From the NCBI GenBank assembly GCA_008933995.1, contig WARS01000011.1:16928016-16992015 (forward strand): a stretch of 64,000 nucleotides of DNA, in the 5' to 3' direction. This stretch comes from Datnioides undecimradiatus. Lineage: Eukaryota; Chordata; Actinopteri; Lobotiformes; Datnioididae. This document shows, one piece after another, positions 12,601-23,158 of the stretch. The translations under genes were made by a program, and so were the position numbers. Below the pieces are notes generated by a model. That model did not search any database. It saw nothing but the letters and a program-made list of their open reading frames with translations, and had not been told where the DNA came from. Each line of letters starts with the position of its first letter. Within the stretch, counting starts at the first letter, position 1.

Positions 12601-15600
12601 AGGAGAGTCAAATAGGATCACAGGATAAGAAAGAAACCCTTGCACTCTCAGATGCTTCCCAGCCATCCAAGCACAGTGAAGATAAATATTACAGCCAAAG
12701 AGACGTCCAAGAAGAAAGTCCAGACAAGGGGGACACCACAGCAAAACATGAGGAAGCTTCCTCATCAGCTTGCACATATACCACCTTAACATACTCTTCT
12801 TCGACATTCTCCTCCACGTCATATAGTTACTCGTCCTCAGCCTCAACTTCCGCCCCTTTGAGCCAACAGTTTGGAGACAAAGTTCAAACTTCTACAGCTC
12901 TATCAAGCTCTGAAATAACTCTAGCCAAAGAGGAGCCATCTTACACCACAGAGTCCTCAAGCTCCTGCTTTGGAGGGTTTCAGAGAGATGAGTACATGGA
13001 GGTGACAACAAAACCTGAAACTAAAGTGACTCTACCTAGCAAATTTGAAGAGACCAAACCATCCTCTACAGTCTTATCTACCACTGCCAAACAGACTGAG
13101 CATCAAAGTGGTTCTGCAAAGCCTGAAACAGACACAAAGTCAGGCACTGAAAGTTTCTATATGCTAGAAACTAAGATTACAACGTCCTCTGCAGCACCCT
13201 CTTTACAAAGTATGCAACCAGTAAAGGTATCAGAGAGTTTACATACATCAGAGGCTTGCTTTGATGTCTCTCCACTCCAAAGGGCTGACTCCTCTGACAG
13301 GGTGTCCCAAGGCTCAGCTGAAGATGAGCCTGATACACTCGAAATGGAGGACAGTACCTTACCATGTCGCATTGAATGTCAAAAAATTAAAGTGGTTGAG
13401 CAAAAAGAGACTTTTTCATCAATAACTGAGTCACATTTGGTAGAAAGTACAACACACTCTACAGAGACAAAGACTGTGACTGTCACCTCTTCTTCTGTTA
13501 TATCTAAACCTGATGTGGTGATGGAAACAACTCAGACAGTCTCAGTTACTCCACCTAGTGATACTGAAGCTAGCAAAGCCACATGTGCCACAACAGACAT
13601 GTCCAAAACAGAGGAGGATAAAGAGAAAAAGGAGAAAACACCCGAAGTGAAAGAGGAAAAGGCAGATGGAGCTACCGCTCATTTGAAGGACGATGCAAAG
13701 GAGTCTCAAAAAGAAACGAAAGAAAAAGATGAAAAGACAGACACTGCTAAAGACGGTGACGTCAAGCAAAAAATAGAGGATAAGACGTTGGAAGAAAAGA
13801 CATGCAAAGACAGTACAGAGGAGAAGAAAGCAACAGCTGATCCAAAGATGTGCGAGAAAGCAGAAGATGATAAGGCAGAAAAGGCAGAGGATAAAAGTCT
13901 GTTGGAGATGCCATCAGAGAGATTGCAGGTCAGAAGAAAGAGCAGTATATCTGATTGGGAGCTACTACAGAGGCCTGACGATTGCCCAAGTGCCCCACCT
14001 CCAGGTTATGGTGATGATGAGGAGGAGGAAGAGGGTGAGGAAGCAATGGAAGCCATGGAATGGATGGCCAGTGTCCACGGTACCTCCATGTCCTCTTCAA
14101 AAGATACCTATTACACCGAAATATCTAGCATAGAAGCCGTAAAGGCTGATCGTCCCTCTGACTTGAACACCGGAGCCACCTCCTCTGCCTCGCACCCTGG
14201 GTACTCCTCCTGTGAATATAAACATCGCAAAGGGGAGCTTTCTCCATCATTCATCAACCCAAGCCCTCATGAGCTCTCCAGTGATGAGGGCGAGGAGGCT
14301 GGCCAAAGCGATCCCTCCCAGGACGGGGACGAGGATGATCAGGAGCAACACTCTGTGAAAAGGAGGTCACACAAGCAGAGGCGCCACCACCCTCCAAGTT
14401 ACCATGGAGATGCTGGACAGGGGCCCCACCAGCTGCCCGGCGCCATGTCGTCTGGTTTGGCTGTGACCTTGGCTGGAGAGGAAACACCTCCAACATCAGT
14501 TAGTGAGTCACTGCCTTCACAGTCCGACTCTGATGTCCCTCCAGAAACAGAAGAATGTCCATCCATAACAGCTGAAGGAAATCTGGACTCAGATGAAGAT
14601 GCTGAACATCTGCCCGTGGACAAATTATCTGCATCTGGAGGTGGTCACCATCCTCCATCACCAAGGTCAGCTCAGAAGACTCACGATCCCCCTCCCACCC
14701 CAATGAAGGATCCCCTTCCCCACCCTCCTCACCCAGATGTCTGCATGGTAGATCCAGAGGCTCTTCTCAATGACCACAGCAGTACAGAAAAACTTCTTAA
14801 GAAGGAACACAAGACCACCAAGGGCCTTAGGAAGGGCAAACCTAAGTCAGCCTCCCCCGCTCGCAAGGGGGAAGTCAGGAAGCGGTCCTCCACTCCAGTG
14901 AAGCAGACTTCCAAGGACTCTGCCTCGCCTCGATCAGCCTCCCTCAGGAGGAAGGACACAGACAGAAGCTCCAGGCTGATCAAGATGTCTGAGACCCATG
15001 GCTCCAAGACTGAGATCCTCAACCCAGGGAAAGGCTTGGTCAATGGTGTTAAGAGCAATGCAGGTGTGTTAACATATTCACCTCCCAAATAACGTGTTTG
15101 CCTTCAAAATCATTCCTGGGCTAATTTAAACTGTTTTCCAAGCATATACTTAAAATTTGTGTAACATTTCTGCATTAAAATTTCTAAAAATGACTGAATT
15201 TTATTAAACAGCTTATTTTTCAACATTACTTTGGTTTATTAGTCCGCACTTGATCGGTCTAGGACATGCTACAGATTAGGGTTGTTAAAATTTCTGCAGA
15301 GAGGGGGAACTTGTAATGATGGATATGCAGCACAAATATTATTTTATTAAGGTGCAGTGATACATGGTGCGGTCTTATTTTTCTGAATAATTGATTTGTA
15401 TAAATAAATTATTTAACAGTGTAGTTTGTTCTGTTGAGGAAAAACTGCAGGTTCATTGCTGCTGCAGCACAGTTCTAGTGAACAGTAGGTACAATTATTA
15501 CACTCTAGCACTGAAAACGCCTTTTCAATTCCAGGTAACAACTCCCAGAAAACAGGTTCAGCCGTCCCCCCTGGCCCGCCTGTCTACGTCGACCTGGCCT

Positions 15601-16270
15601 ATGTGCCCAACCACTGTAGTGCCAAGAACGTGGACCAGGAATTCTTCAAAAGAGTGCGAGCTGCGTACTACGTGGTGAGCGGGAACGACCCGGGCAGCGG
15701 CGAGCCCAGCCGTGGAGTCCTGGACGCCCTGCTGGAGGGCAAAGCTCAGTGGGGCTCCAATTTACAGGTATTCACACATCTGTAACGGTCTAACGGTGTA
15801 ACCAATGTCAACACATTCTCCATACATAGGGTGCATGCTTACACCCATGGCAGTGACTCAGGTATTGTTTAGAACAGAGCCAGTCTTTATGCTAAGCTAA
15901 GCTAAGCTAAGTACCTCCTCCTATAGCTTGATATTTAAACATACGAGATATGTGAATGGTATCAATCTTATCCAACTCTTGGCCAGAGACCAAATAAAGG
16001 TATTTCCTAAACGTTCAACTGTTTCACAGACAAGAATTTGTTTGACCAGTTATCTCATCACTTATTTCAAATCTCTTTTCTCCTTCACGTCCTCCTTACT
16101 GTCTCTACTCACAGGTGACTCTGATACCGACCCATGACACGGAGGTGACGCGGGACTGGTACCAGCAGACCCACGAGAGGCAGCAGGACCTGAACATCAT
16201 GGTTCTGGCTTCCAGCAGCACCGTAGTCATGCAGGACGAATCTTTCCCCGCCTGCAAGATTGAGTTCTGA
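595..16270 (+). CDS. map1a: MAP1A, microtubule-associated protein 1A (gene span, 5' end missing)
   Basis: MAP1A is a neuronal scaffold that binds and stabilises microtubules along dendrites and axons. The precursor is cleaved into a heavy chain and light chain LC2. Five exons are visible: 595-677, 1337-1474, 1787-15063, 15535-15767 and 16115-16270. The order seen is the MAP1 N-terminal homology region (LEPPTSGGFLKLSKPCC, FPGGRGDSALFAVNGFN, ILLTHIGADNLPG), a KKE/KKD basic region at about 3000-3370, the conserved block YIQDETIPGYSETEQ, then SPDDITVKMASPP, a very long Lys/Asp/Glu region, SQSDSDVPPETEECPS, and a C-terminus ending DESFPACKIEF. Several of these differ between MAP1A and MAP1B, and the neighbouring PPIP5K1 confirms MAP1A. 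The visible coding length is about 13.9 kb (about 4,600 codons), against about 2,800-3,000 residues in mammals. The frame is broken inside the repeat at 7370-8640. Teleosts have two map1a paralogues and I cannot say which this is. Confidence 0.95.
1337..1474 (+). CDS. map1a: MAP1A exon (N-terminal homology region)
   Basis: Forty-six codons in phase 0 at both ends, acceptor CCCAG and donor gtgagt. It reads IQSLVTDSAGHKLLVLSGQ and then LLLQTGVFTYQTF, matching the MAP1 family segment ITDAARHKLLVLTGQ and LILQSGSFSFQNF. A 311 bp intron follows, carrying a short (TTTA)n run near 1702-1726. Confidence 0.9.
1787..15063 (+). CDS. map1a: MAP1A giant central exon (heavy chain and most of LC2 region)
   Basis: The acceptor TGACAG ends at 1786 and the donor gtgtgt starts at 15064. 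The frame runs open from 1787 to a TAA at 7652-7654 and, in a different frame, from about 8643 to the donor. The internal ATG at 1940 (MEGVTEF) aligns with the start of the short mammalian MAP1A form. The N-terminal block to about 2870 resembles a metallo-beta-lactamase-like fold without its full metal ligands (THIGADNLPG). Basic KKE repeats follow at about 3000-3370, then acidic Glu runs (3770-4180, 4836-4880, 11864-11911), the MAP1A-like segment DIDMEKGAREQSEKEM at about 11916-11963, and LC2-side motifs (GELSPSFINPSP near 14235; PPETEECPSITAEG near 14540). The exon length is 2 mod 3 but the flanking phases need 1 mod 3, so there is a net frame error of +1 (or -2). The error lies in the repeat at 7370-8640. 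Confidence 0.93.
5750..7380 (+). repeat. Degenerate KD/E-rich protein repeat within MAP1A
   Basis: The reading frame is intact and is built from diverged units of about 19-22 codons. The loose core is S-K-D-D-x-S-A-V-K-P-T followed by E-E-E-K-E-K-E; examples are KEDISDIKPIKEE near 5877, SKDDSSDTKLSKE near 6694 and SKDDVSILKSTIEE near 6756. Copies become more alike toward the 3' end and merge into the near-identical array. It is a charged, probably disordered extension of the heavy chain. Mammalian MAP1A has a different short charged repeat (E-Q-K-D-K-A-L type) in a comparable place; homology between the two is not shown here. Confidence 0.75.
7370..8640 (+). repeat. Near-identical 57-60 bp tandem coding repeat with frame breaks
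   Basis: There are roughly twenty copies of a unit reading E-K-K-E-E-D-L-S-K-D-I-S-V-V-Q-T-T-V-E when in frame, most with an agatatcag core. The copies differ mainly by one- or two-base gains and losses, often in A runs. Example: cagaaaactgg at 7642-7652 has one more A than the matching cagaaactgg at 7812-7821 and 7980-7989, and that extra A creates the TAA at 7652-7654. All three frames are used in turn until the long frame resumes at about 8643. Strongly conserved MAP1A sequence continues beyond, so the breaks are best explained by consensus error in a repeat. Confidence 0.85.
15535..15767 (+). CDS. map1a: MAP1A exon (LC2 C-terminal domain)
   Basis: The acceptor is TTCCAG and the donor gtattc. 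It completes a glycine codon split with the giant exon, then reads YVDLAYVPNHCSAKNVD, YYVVSGNDPGSGEPSRG and LDALLEGKAQWGSNLQ. This is the hallmark conserved C-terminal domain of MAP1 light chains, involved in heavy/light chain association and actin or microtubule binding. It ends in phase 0. Confidence 0.95.
15868..16020. repeat. Dispersed fish repeat, GCTAAGC core (copy 1)
   Basis: It lies in the last MAP1A intron. It reads cagtctttatgctaagctaa with four GCTAA units, then atatgtgaatggtatcaatc. The same modules occur reversed near 27808-27960 and 39915-40035, so this is a short non-autonomous interspersed element common in teleosts. Its class is not determinable here. Confidence 0.6.
16115..16270 (+). 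CDS. map1a: MAP1A last coding exon
   Basis: Acceptor CTCACAG, 51 codons and a TGA at 16268-16270. It reads VTLIPTHDTEVTRDWYQQTH and then VLASSSTVVMQDESFPACK, ending in I-E-F. This is nearly identical to the invariant vertebrate MAP1A C-terminus, which supports a functional gene despite the frame breaks upstream. Confidence 0.96.
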   Translation: MTLIPTHDTEVTRDWYQQTHERQQDLNIMVLASSSTVVMQDESFPACKIEF

Positions 16271-17495
16271 GCTTCATGGGCCCCGCTGTGCTTTTCCCCA
16301 CCCATCTTCTCCCACTCTCTGTCATCTGTTCTCACTGGAGGTAGAGCGAGAGCGAACAGCACTCTCTGCTTCTTCAAAGCTTCTCGCTCTCTCATGGTAC
16401 CAGTTTCAAACGCATTTGCTGCAGTCCTCAATACGCTAGATTCTGTTAGCTGAAATCAAAGTCAAAACTCTGGGTTTTTGCTCTGTGTGACAGTGGGGTT
16501 ATCACGCAAATAATAACGTACTTTTATGTTTGTTCTCTTCTGTGAGTTAACTGTCTGCCCTAACGCACCTCTTATACTAGCACTAACTAATTGTGATTTA
16601 AAATTCAAATCATTTTCAAAGACATAATCGCACTAAATAGCTCTATTTGCCTCGTATCTAACGGACAACTGGATATCGTTATCCTACAAATGTATAATGC
16701 CACAGTCAAACTATAGATTAGTCACACATAGTTATTAAGATGTTTGCTCAAGTCACTATTAACTTGGAAATTCAATAATCCCAAGTGGCAAATTTGTCAT
16801 CCAAAAGGCCAAAACATGTGCCAAAACACAAAAAATTCTAAGGTAACTTCTCCTAAATATCTCCATAATTAAATCAGTGGTTGATAATTTGTTTAAATGC
16901 ACAGTTTTATTTAGAAGAGTACAAATCTCTGTTAAATTGAAGCTTTTTTTTCCATCTGTGCACGACAAAAAAAACACTCATCCTTTGCAATTCTGCTCAC
17001 GCAACAGTAGTTTTTGGATTAACTCAATAATGAGATAAATTAATGTTATGTAAAAACAAAACACACCAAAAAAAAAAAAGAAAAAAAAAGTTCCTTCTTG
17101 TCATTTGTGGTGAAGTTTTAGGAGGTGCCTGAAGTTGACACTGTTTCAGCTTTCACAGCTTTGCTGGTGCATGATGCTTGCGTTTTAGCTCGGACTCTTT
17201 CAGACCTGCGTAGGGTTAACCCTTTCTTTAGACAGCCTTCAAGTGTGGAATGCAGTATAGTGTAGATAGTTTACTACACTGTGTGGCTGTCGACGCTCAA
17301 GTGAATTCAATAGGCGCCAGGCAAAGGAACGATGTTTGTACACTAATCATATTTCTGCTGGATGTAATGGTTCCTCTTTAAGTCTTTCTCATGGTCTTTG
17401 TTGGTTGTATGTACTCCAGTATACATATAGGGTAAATGTTTCTATATCAATACAGAGGTTATGTTCAATAAATGATCTATTTTGTGACGATGCCG
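16271..17495 (+). other. map1a: MAP1A 3' UTR (probable)
   Basis: This AT-rich non-coding sequence follows the MAP1A stop, with poly-A runs at about 17067-17090. The first convincing canonical AATAAA downstream of the stop is at 17467-17472, which would give a 3' UTR of about 1.2 kb. Longer forms are possible. Confidence 0.55.
17467..17472 (+). promoter_or_regulatory. Candidate MAP1A polyadenylation signal
   Basis: AATAAA in the context ttcaataaatgatc, about 1.2 kb after the stop, followed by a T-rich segment (ctattttgtg). It is placed where a MAP1A poly(A) site would be reasonable; no transcript data support it. Confidence 0.5.
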
Positions 17496-20400
17496 AAAAT
17501 TACGATCTGAGGTGAATGCAGCGTTTTTGATTGTGCGTTTAAGAAGGTTTAATTCACATTTCTGTCATTTCCTCCTGTTCAGCTACATTTTACCGTCTCT
17601 GTCAATATCACAAAGCGATGGGGAAAACACGTCAAAAAACCAAGCAGTGACCTGTGACAAATGTAGCAACGGAAGCTCGTCGGCTTCTCCCTTCAGAGGG
17701 AAGGTTACGCCAGTGGGAACTGCAATATTTATATTTATTATTTGGGTAATTTTTCAGATGTGAAGTGTGTCACAGGAGGCTTCTTTCACGTGCCTTTAGC
17801 TTGAGGTTTTGGAGCGAGAGGGGGATTTTTTTAAAGGACCTGTCAGCCATGTTTGACGCAGAGCCAGAAAACCAGGGTAACTCAAAGAAAACCAAGTACA
17901 CAACATTGAAATAGAGGACCAATCAGTTCAAACGGTACATGCACAAACCTTATCCACACCCAGTAATACTACACATACATGGAAATAACTTTGTAATCTA
18001 ACAAACACAATAATTTCTGACATCCAGATTAGCCGTACCAATACGAATGTCTTCGAGCAAGGTATTTTGCACCAAACAGGAATGTACTTTTCTGAGGTGG
18101 GAGAGTTCAGAAGTCGGGTTTTTGTTTGTAGTTGAAGCACAGACAGTGAGGTTAGTAGCAGAAAATAACTTTACATTGTAAAATAATATAATTACATAAT
18201 CCTAATCCCAGAGAAATATTTATAGAATGAGCATGAATGTGGTGGTTATGATTGTTTACTGGATGCAGTTATGAAGTAGGAATGTCTCTGAAGTAGTTTA
18301 GAGAGTGTGTGTGAGTATACGATACACACTGAGTAGCTGTTTTTATAACGCAGCATTGTTTGTTTCCGACGGCGACGCGTGGCGAGCGAGTCTCCCGCGG
18401 CTTCAGCATCAAAGCTCTTTCTGACAGATTTCGAGAGAAGCTCGCATTAAATTCACACGAGGCCACATTTTATTTCTTCATTTACGTTCGAATCGTCGCG
18501 CTTTCATTTAAACCTGGCTTCCTTTTATCCAAATTTGTGCAATTCCTTTGTTTACATTTCATGTTTGCCTAAATGGGAAATACACGGCTCATCACATGCT
18601 TGTTGCTCTTGTTGCTGCAAAGACAGATTTGAAGCCAGGGGATAGGCCAGGCTGGGCGAGGCATGGCCGAGGCTTGGGTTTCCAGAAAGGACCTTGTTGG
18701 AGTTATCAATGACAGATTGATTGTCAGGGTGTTGCCAACTAAAAAGCAGAGAGGCTCCTCTGCTTGCACAGTTTAACTTCACACACACACACATTTTTTT
18801 TCCCCTTAATCTGATTCAAAATATGGAAAAAAAAAAAAAAGCTCTACCGAAGGCTACAGCCAGATTTCTGCTAGCCTGGGACCAGTGCCATTTTCTTTTC
18901 CTGTAAAACGCTCACACTATACCTCATCCTCCAAAGCCTCCATGCTCTTTGCGCTGCCTGGTCTCCCTTTAGTTTCACTTTATACTTGCTCATTATGCAC
19001 TGTGTAAGAGGCAGACATAGCTTTTCTTATCCCACTGGGGAGAACCTGAGTTTGCTGCAGGTTGTACATTAAAACAGCTGGGCGCGCACAAATACACACA
19101 AAACGCACGTACACACAGCCTAATGCAGAGGGAGTTGATTCACTCATGCACACCGAGGGGACAGTGGAAGTTCAAAACGTCTCCCCTTAAAACTGTTCAT
19201 GCCTCAGTGTTTGTGAGGTGATCAATCAAGCAAAAAGTCCCTTTGACTCCGTCTGGAAATGTGTCCAAAAAGCCAGTGAGAAGCTTTTTTAACTGTATGG
19301 ATCAGGTTTAGTGGATGGTCTGATACGTTGTGCTGTCTTTGAATAATGTTTTTAAGTTGGCAGACTCCAAATAACCGGGCCTTGAGATTTTCCAAGGCAT
19401 CAGTCGAACGCTGTGAATCACTCAACACTGAACTGTGTGACTGTACAGAAGCTGAATGCACTATACAGGAGATCTATTTTTCTGAATGTAGAGTTGGTAC
19501 TACCACGCGAATGCTGCTGGATCAAAAACAATAGACAAAAAATAAATTCAAACAAAAAAAACAAACACTCAACACCAACCTAGACTGAAATAAAAATGTA
19601 GGGAGCACAGAAAGAGGGCAGATACTGTTTTATTTCAGTTTTAACAAATTGTGATTTCATTTACAGTTCTGCTCCGGAGGAGGAGGCAGGTTTGACTTTT
19701 GAGGTGTCAGAAAGCAACTGAGATCCAACAATAAACGTTAAGAGTAACACAGAAATAGTTCTAACTGCAGCTGCAACTTTTTCCTTTTCCTGAATATGAC
19801 TTGAAACACATGCAGACTCAAAAACCATAAAGAAAAATTAAACAAAACGCTACACGTACATTTATGTACTGTACACAGATTTGTACATACCGCTATGGAA
19901 AGAAACAAAAACCTGGATGATAAACAAACTACTCTTCTTGTGATAACTGTTCATTTTAGCTGATTTTAGTGACAGTATGATCAAAACTGCTAACTTCTCC
20001 TCGAAACCAAGAAAACTACACAAAACGCTGACAAGATACAGAACGATTAAAAAAAAAAAAGTGCATCTTTCAGTTCGAGTTCATCGCCATCAAAATGAAA
20101 ATATCATTTGATTCACAATATGGTGTCATCTGTCCATCTAATCTCTCTGCATGTGATTTATTTAGTTATAATCCTGAATGTAATTGTTTAACATGGAAAT
20201 AATAATAAAAAATTACAATGCTATTTTAAAGAGGTATATTTGAAAAAAGCTAATTGTCTTAACTGGTACTGAAATGAACCTACAGTAATATAATACTGGG
20301 CTGTGCTTTTATTGTTTGCCCTATTAACATGTTGTTAAGAAGACGCTGTATTGGTAGTTCTGTTTGATTCTATCTCTCCTTTTTTTTGCATTGTATTAAT

Positions 20401-22032
20401 CTTAGTTATGTTTTTCTTCCTCAGTGCAATATTCAATATCTCTCTGTCTCTTTAAATCTAACTGGTAAAACTAGAACTACTGCAGATTCATTGTAAAAGG
20501 GAAACAGCCTGGTGATCATCAATTAAAGTACATTGAAATCTAAATGTGTGGCGGGTGTTTTCTTGCTCTCTTTGCACGCACTTGGATGTAACTGAAATCA
20601 TCTAATCAAATTATTGATAAATATTACAGTAATAACATGATCAATTTTAATTTAATAATGGCTTTTATGACTTAAAATGACCGTATTAAGCATGCTTTGT
20701 GCTAAATGCCAACACGTTGATTTTTTGCAGGTTTTCATCATCTTATTTTAGCAGGTTAGCACGCTAACGTTAGCTTGTTAGCACTAAAACATGAAGCAGC
20801 TCTGTTGTTTTGCATAGACGCCGAGATGATGAAGATGGTCTTTGTATGTTCTACATTTCATCCTGACTGAGACGTTCACCTGATCATTGATCGGGATCAG
20901 GATTCATCTTCTGGGGATCATGAATGTCTCAAAACAAATAAAAATTTAAAAAAAGCAAACTTCAAGGAAATTTATCCAATATTTCCTGAGATATTTCCAT
21001 CTGAGCCGAAGTAGTTCTGAAACTAAATATGCTGCAAAATGCAGGTTTCTTTCATATTTGTGACCTAATAAAGATGAACTTTCAGTGAGTTGCATAAAAT
21101 GGATATACTTATATTTAAAGTATGAGTACACTGAATTTCTACTTGAGTAAATGTACACGGATACAATCCAGTACTGTTCCCTACAGCTAACTATTCCAGA
21201 GTCTATTGCGGGATTTTTATTTATTTATTTATTTTAGTTTTTTTGTTAATTTGAACATTCTCATTAACTGCGATTAGTTCCAGCTCGTGGACAAACATCT
21301 CTTTACTTCTGAACCAGCAGTGACTCCAACTCAACAATAATTCAGTTTCTGCTCTGCAGTGCTGCTCAGAAAATGTGTTCTTGGCTCTTTCGTAAATCTG
21401 ACATTACCGCTGGGATCAGGGATTAGCAGCAAATAAGCCTTCAAATTTGGTTTAAACTGCAGGGAGTGGCAGTTCATTGAAGAAGTATCGTGTAATGCTG
21501 AGTCCCACTGGGTCATAAACACTCAAATACACAGTTTTATGACCAGCTACCTGAAAAACCGTGAACGTTTCCATCTGCATCAGTACACATGTAACCTAAA
21601 CTGGGGAACATGGTAAACATACGAGCAGCATGACAGCGCTGCTATTTTGATAATGTTAGCATGGTCCTGCTGCATTTCATCACTAATGTCCTAATTACTT
21701 ATCTTTGCTTGGTTTTAAGTTTTTTAATGTGACCTTTTATTATAATGCACAAAAATAACCAATCAGACTAAAAAAAGCAATGTTTTCACTTTTTAACATA
21801 ATTTGCAGTGGCTCCCAACCAATGTTTGGCCCTCTGTAATAATAAAAATTAAACAATATTAAGTAATCAAACACAAAACTATAAAATACTCACCTGATTC
21901 TGCATTTACATCCCGCTTTGTGCCCCATCTGTCCCAAATTATTAAGTAACACTCACTGTTTTGCCACCAGAAATTAAAAATCATACCCCTGTGGGTTTTT
22001 TGCGAATAAAAGATTCTTGTACAAAACTTGTT

Positions 22033-22446
22033 TTAACCCTTTAACTGCCTGCTCGACCATATGGTGGAGCACATTTTGAGTCTGTACCACACAATAAGAA
22101 GAAAAAGCCAATGAAACATTTTTTTTGTTTGCATTTCTTTTTCCCTTAGGTCACAAATAACCATCTTTTTCCAACAGACCCAGGGTTTTTAAAATATAAG
22201 CCTCTACCAAACAGTCGAGATTACCAAAACACCAAAAACAGCAGGGAAAAAAAATCAATAAATCAAAGAAATAAACAAAAACAATGTCTTTTTGGGTAAT
22301 GGAGCCACTTTATTTCTGGCAATATGCTTCAAAACATTGCTGGTTTTCATTTCAACACAAGAAAATAAGAGAAAACACTGCATTTCTAATTAAATAAGAT
22401 CAATTTCTTATTGTATGGTACAGACTCAAAGGGGTTAAAGGGTTAA
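22033..22446. mobile_element. piggyBac-like MITE with TTAA ends
   Basis: Terminal inverted repeats are visible. The left end is ttaaccctttaactgcc (22033) and the right end is ggggttaaagggttaa (to 22446). Nearby internal arms also pair: gagtctgtaccacacaataag at about 22078-22099 with the complement of cttattgtatggtacagactc at about 22408-22428. TTAA at both outer ends and the CCCTTTAACTGCC-type terminus resemble piggyBac-family non-autonomous elements. There is no transposase. Confidence 0.7.
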
Positions 22447-23086
22447 GTTTTCAGGAAACCTTCAGGTCAAATTTGAGGTGAGGAAACACGCCACTGGCCT
22501 CAGTGCTTGAAGGAGATAACAGGTCTCGGTCGGCGTATTGATCTGCTTTGATTTGTCAGGTGGAAAGATGAGAGAGAAGATGTTCTTCAGCGGAGCAGCT
22601 GGATTCTCACTCACCACTTGTCAAAATAACTTTGCTGTTTTCCTTTTGATACGAACAGATCTTTGACTAAAGCAGCTCGGGAAACAGAGCGACTCAGTAA
22701 TCTTTAAAAACAAAAAAAAACCCCACTACACACTCCCTGAGGGTTGATCAATTTAGACTACAAAATCAACCTTGAAGGATCCCCACCCACACCTGCTGCT
22801 GCAACACACTCTGCATTCATTTCAGCCGGTGATGAATGGCCTCCTCATTTATCTTCGTCTCTCGTTCAGTAAGTGTGTCAGCCTCCCCTCAACCTCTCGC
22901 TGTGTTGCTTTCTGCACTCACAAGAAGAGAATCAGAAAAAGAAAAGGGGGACAAGTTCGGCCGGTCGTCCCTCTCGTGTTGGCAGCCCCTCCATCCTCGG
23001 GCGCTGCACTATTATATGTAGTCTCTGACGGGTTTGACCGAGCGCATGTGGCTGCTCGGCTGCCACGTCGAGGAGAGGCAAAACAA

Positions 23087-23095
23087 CCCCCCCCC

Positions 23096-23156
<61 letters not shown>
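23087..23156. repeat. Poly-C plus (CA)n microsatellite
   Basis: A run of about twelve C leads straight into about 29 uninterrupted CA dinucleotides. Open frames across it are dinucleotide artefacts of Thr-His or Cys-Val type. Confidence 0.95.
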
Positions 23157-23158
<2 letters not shown>

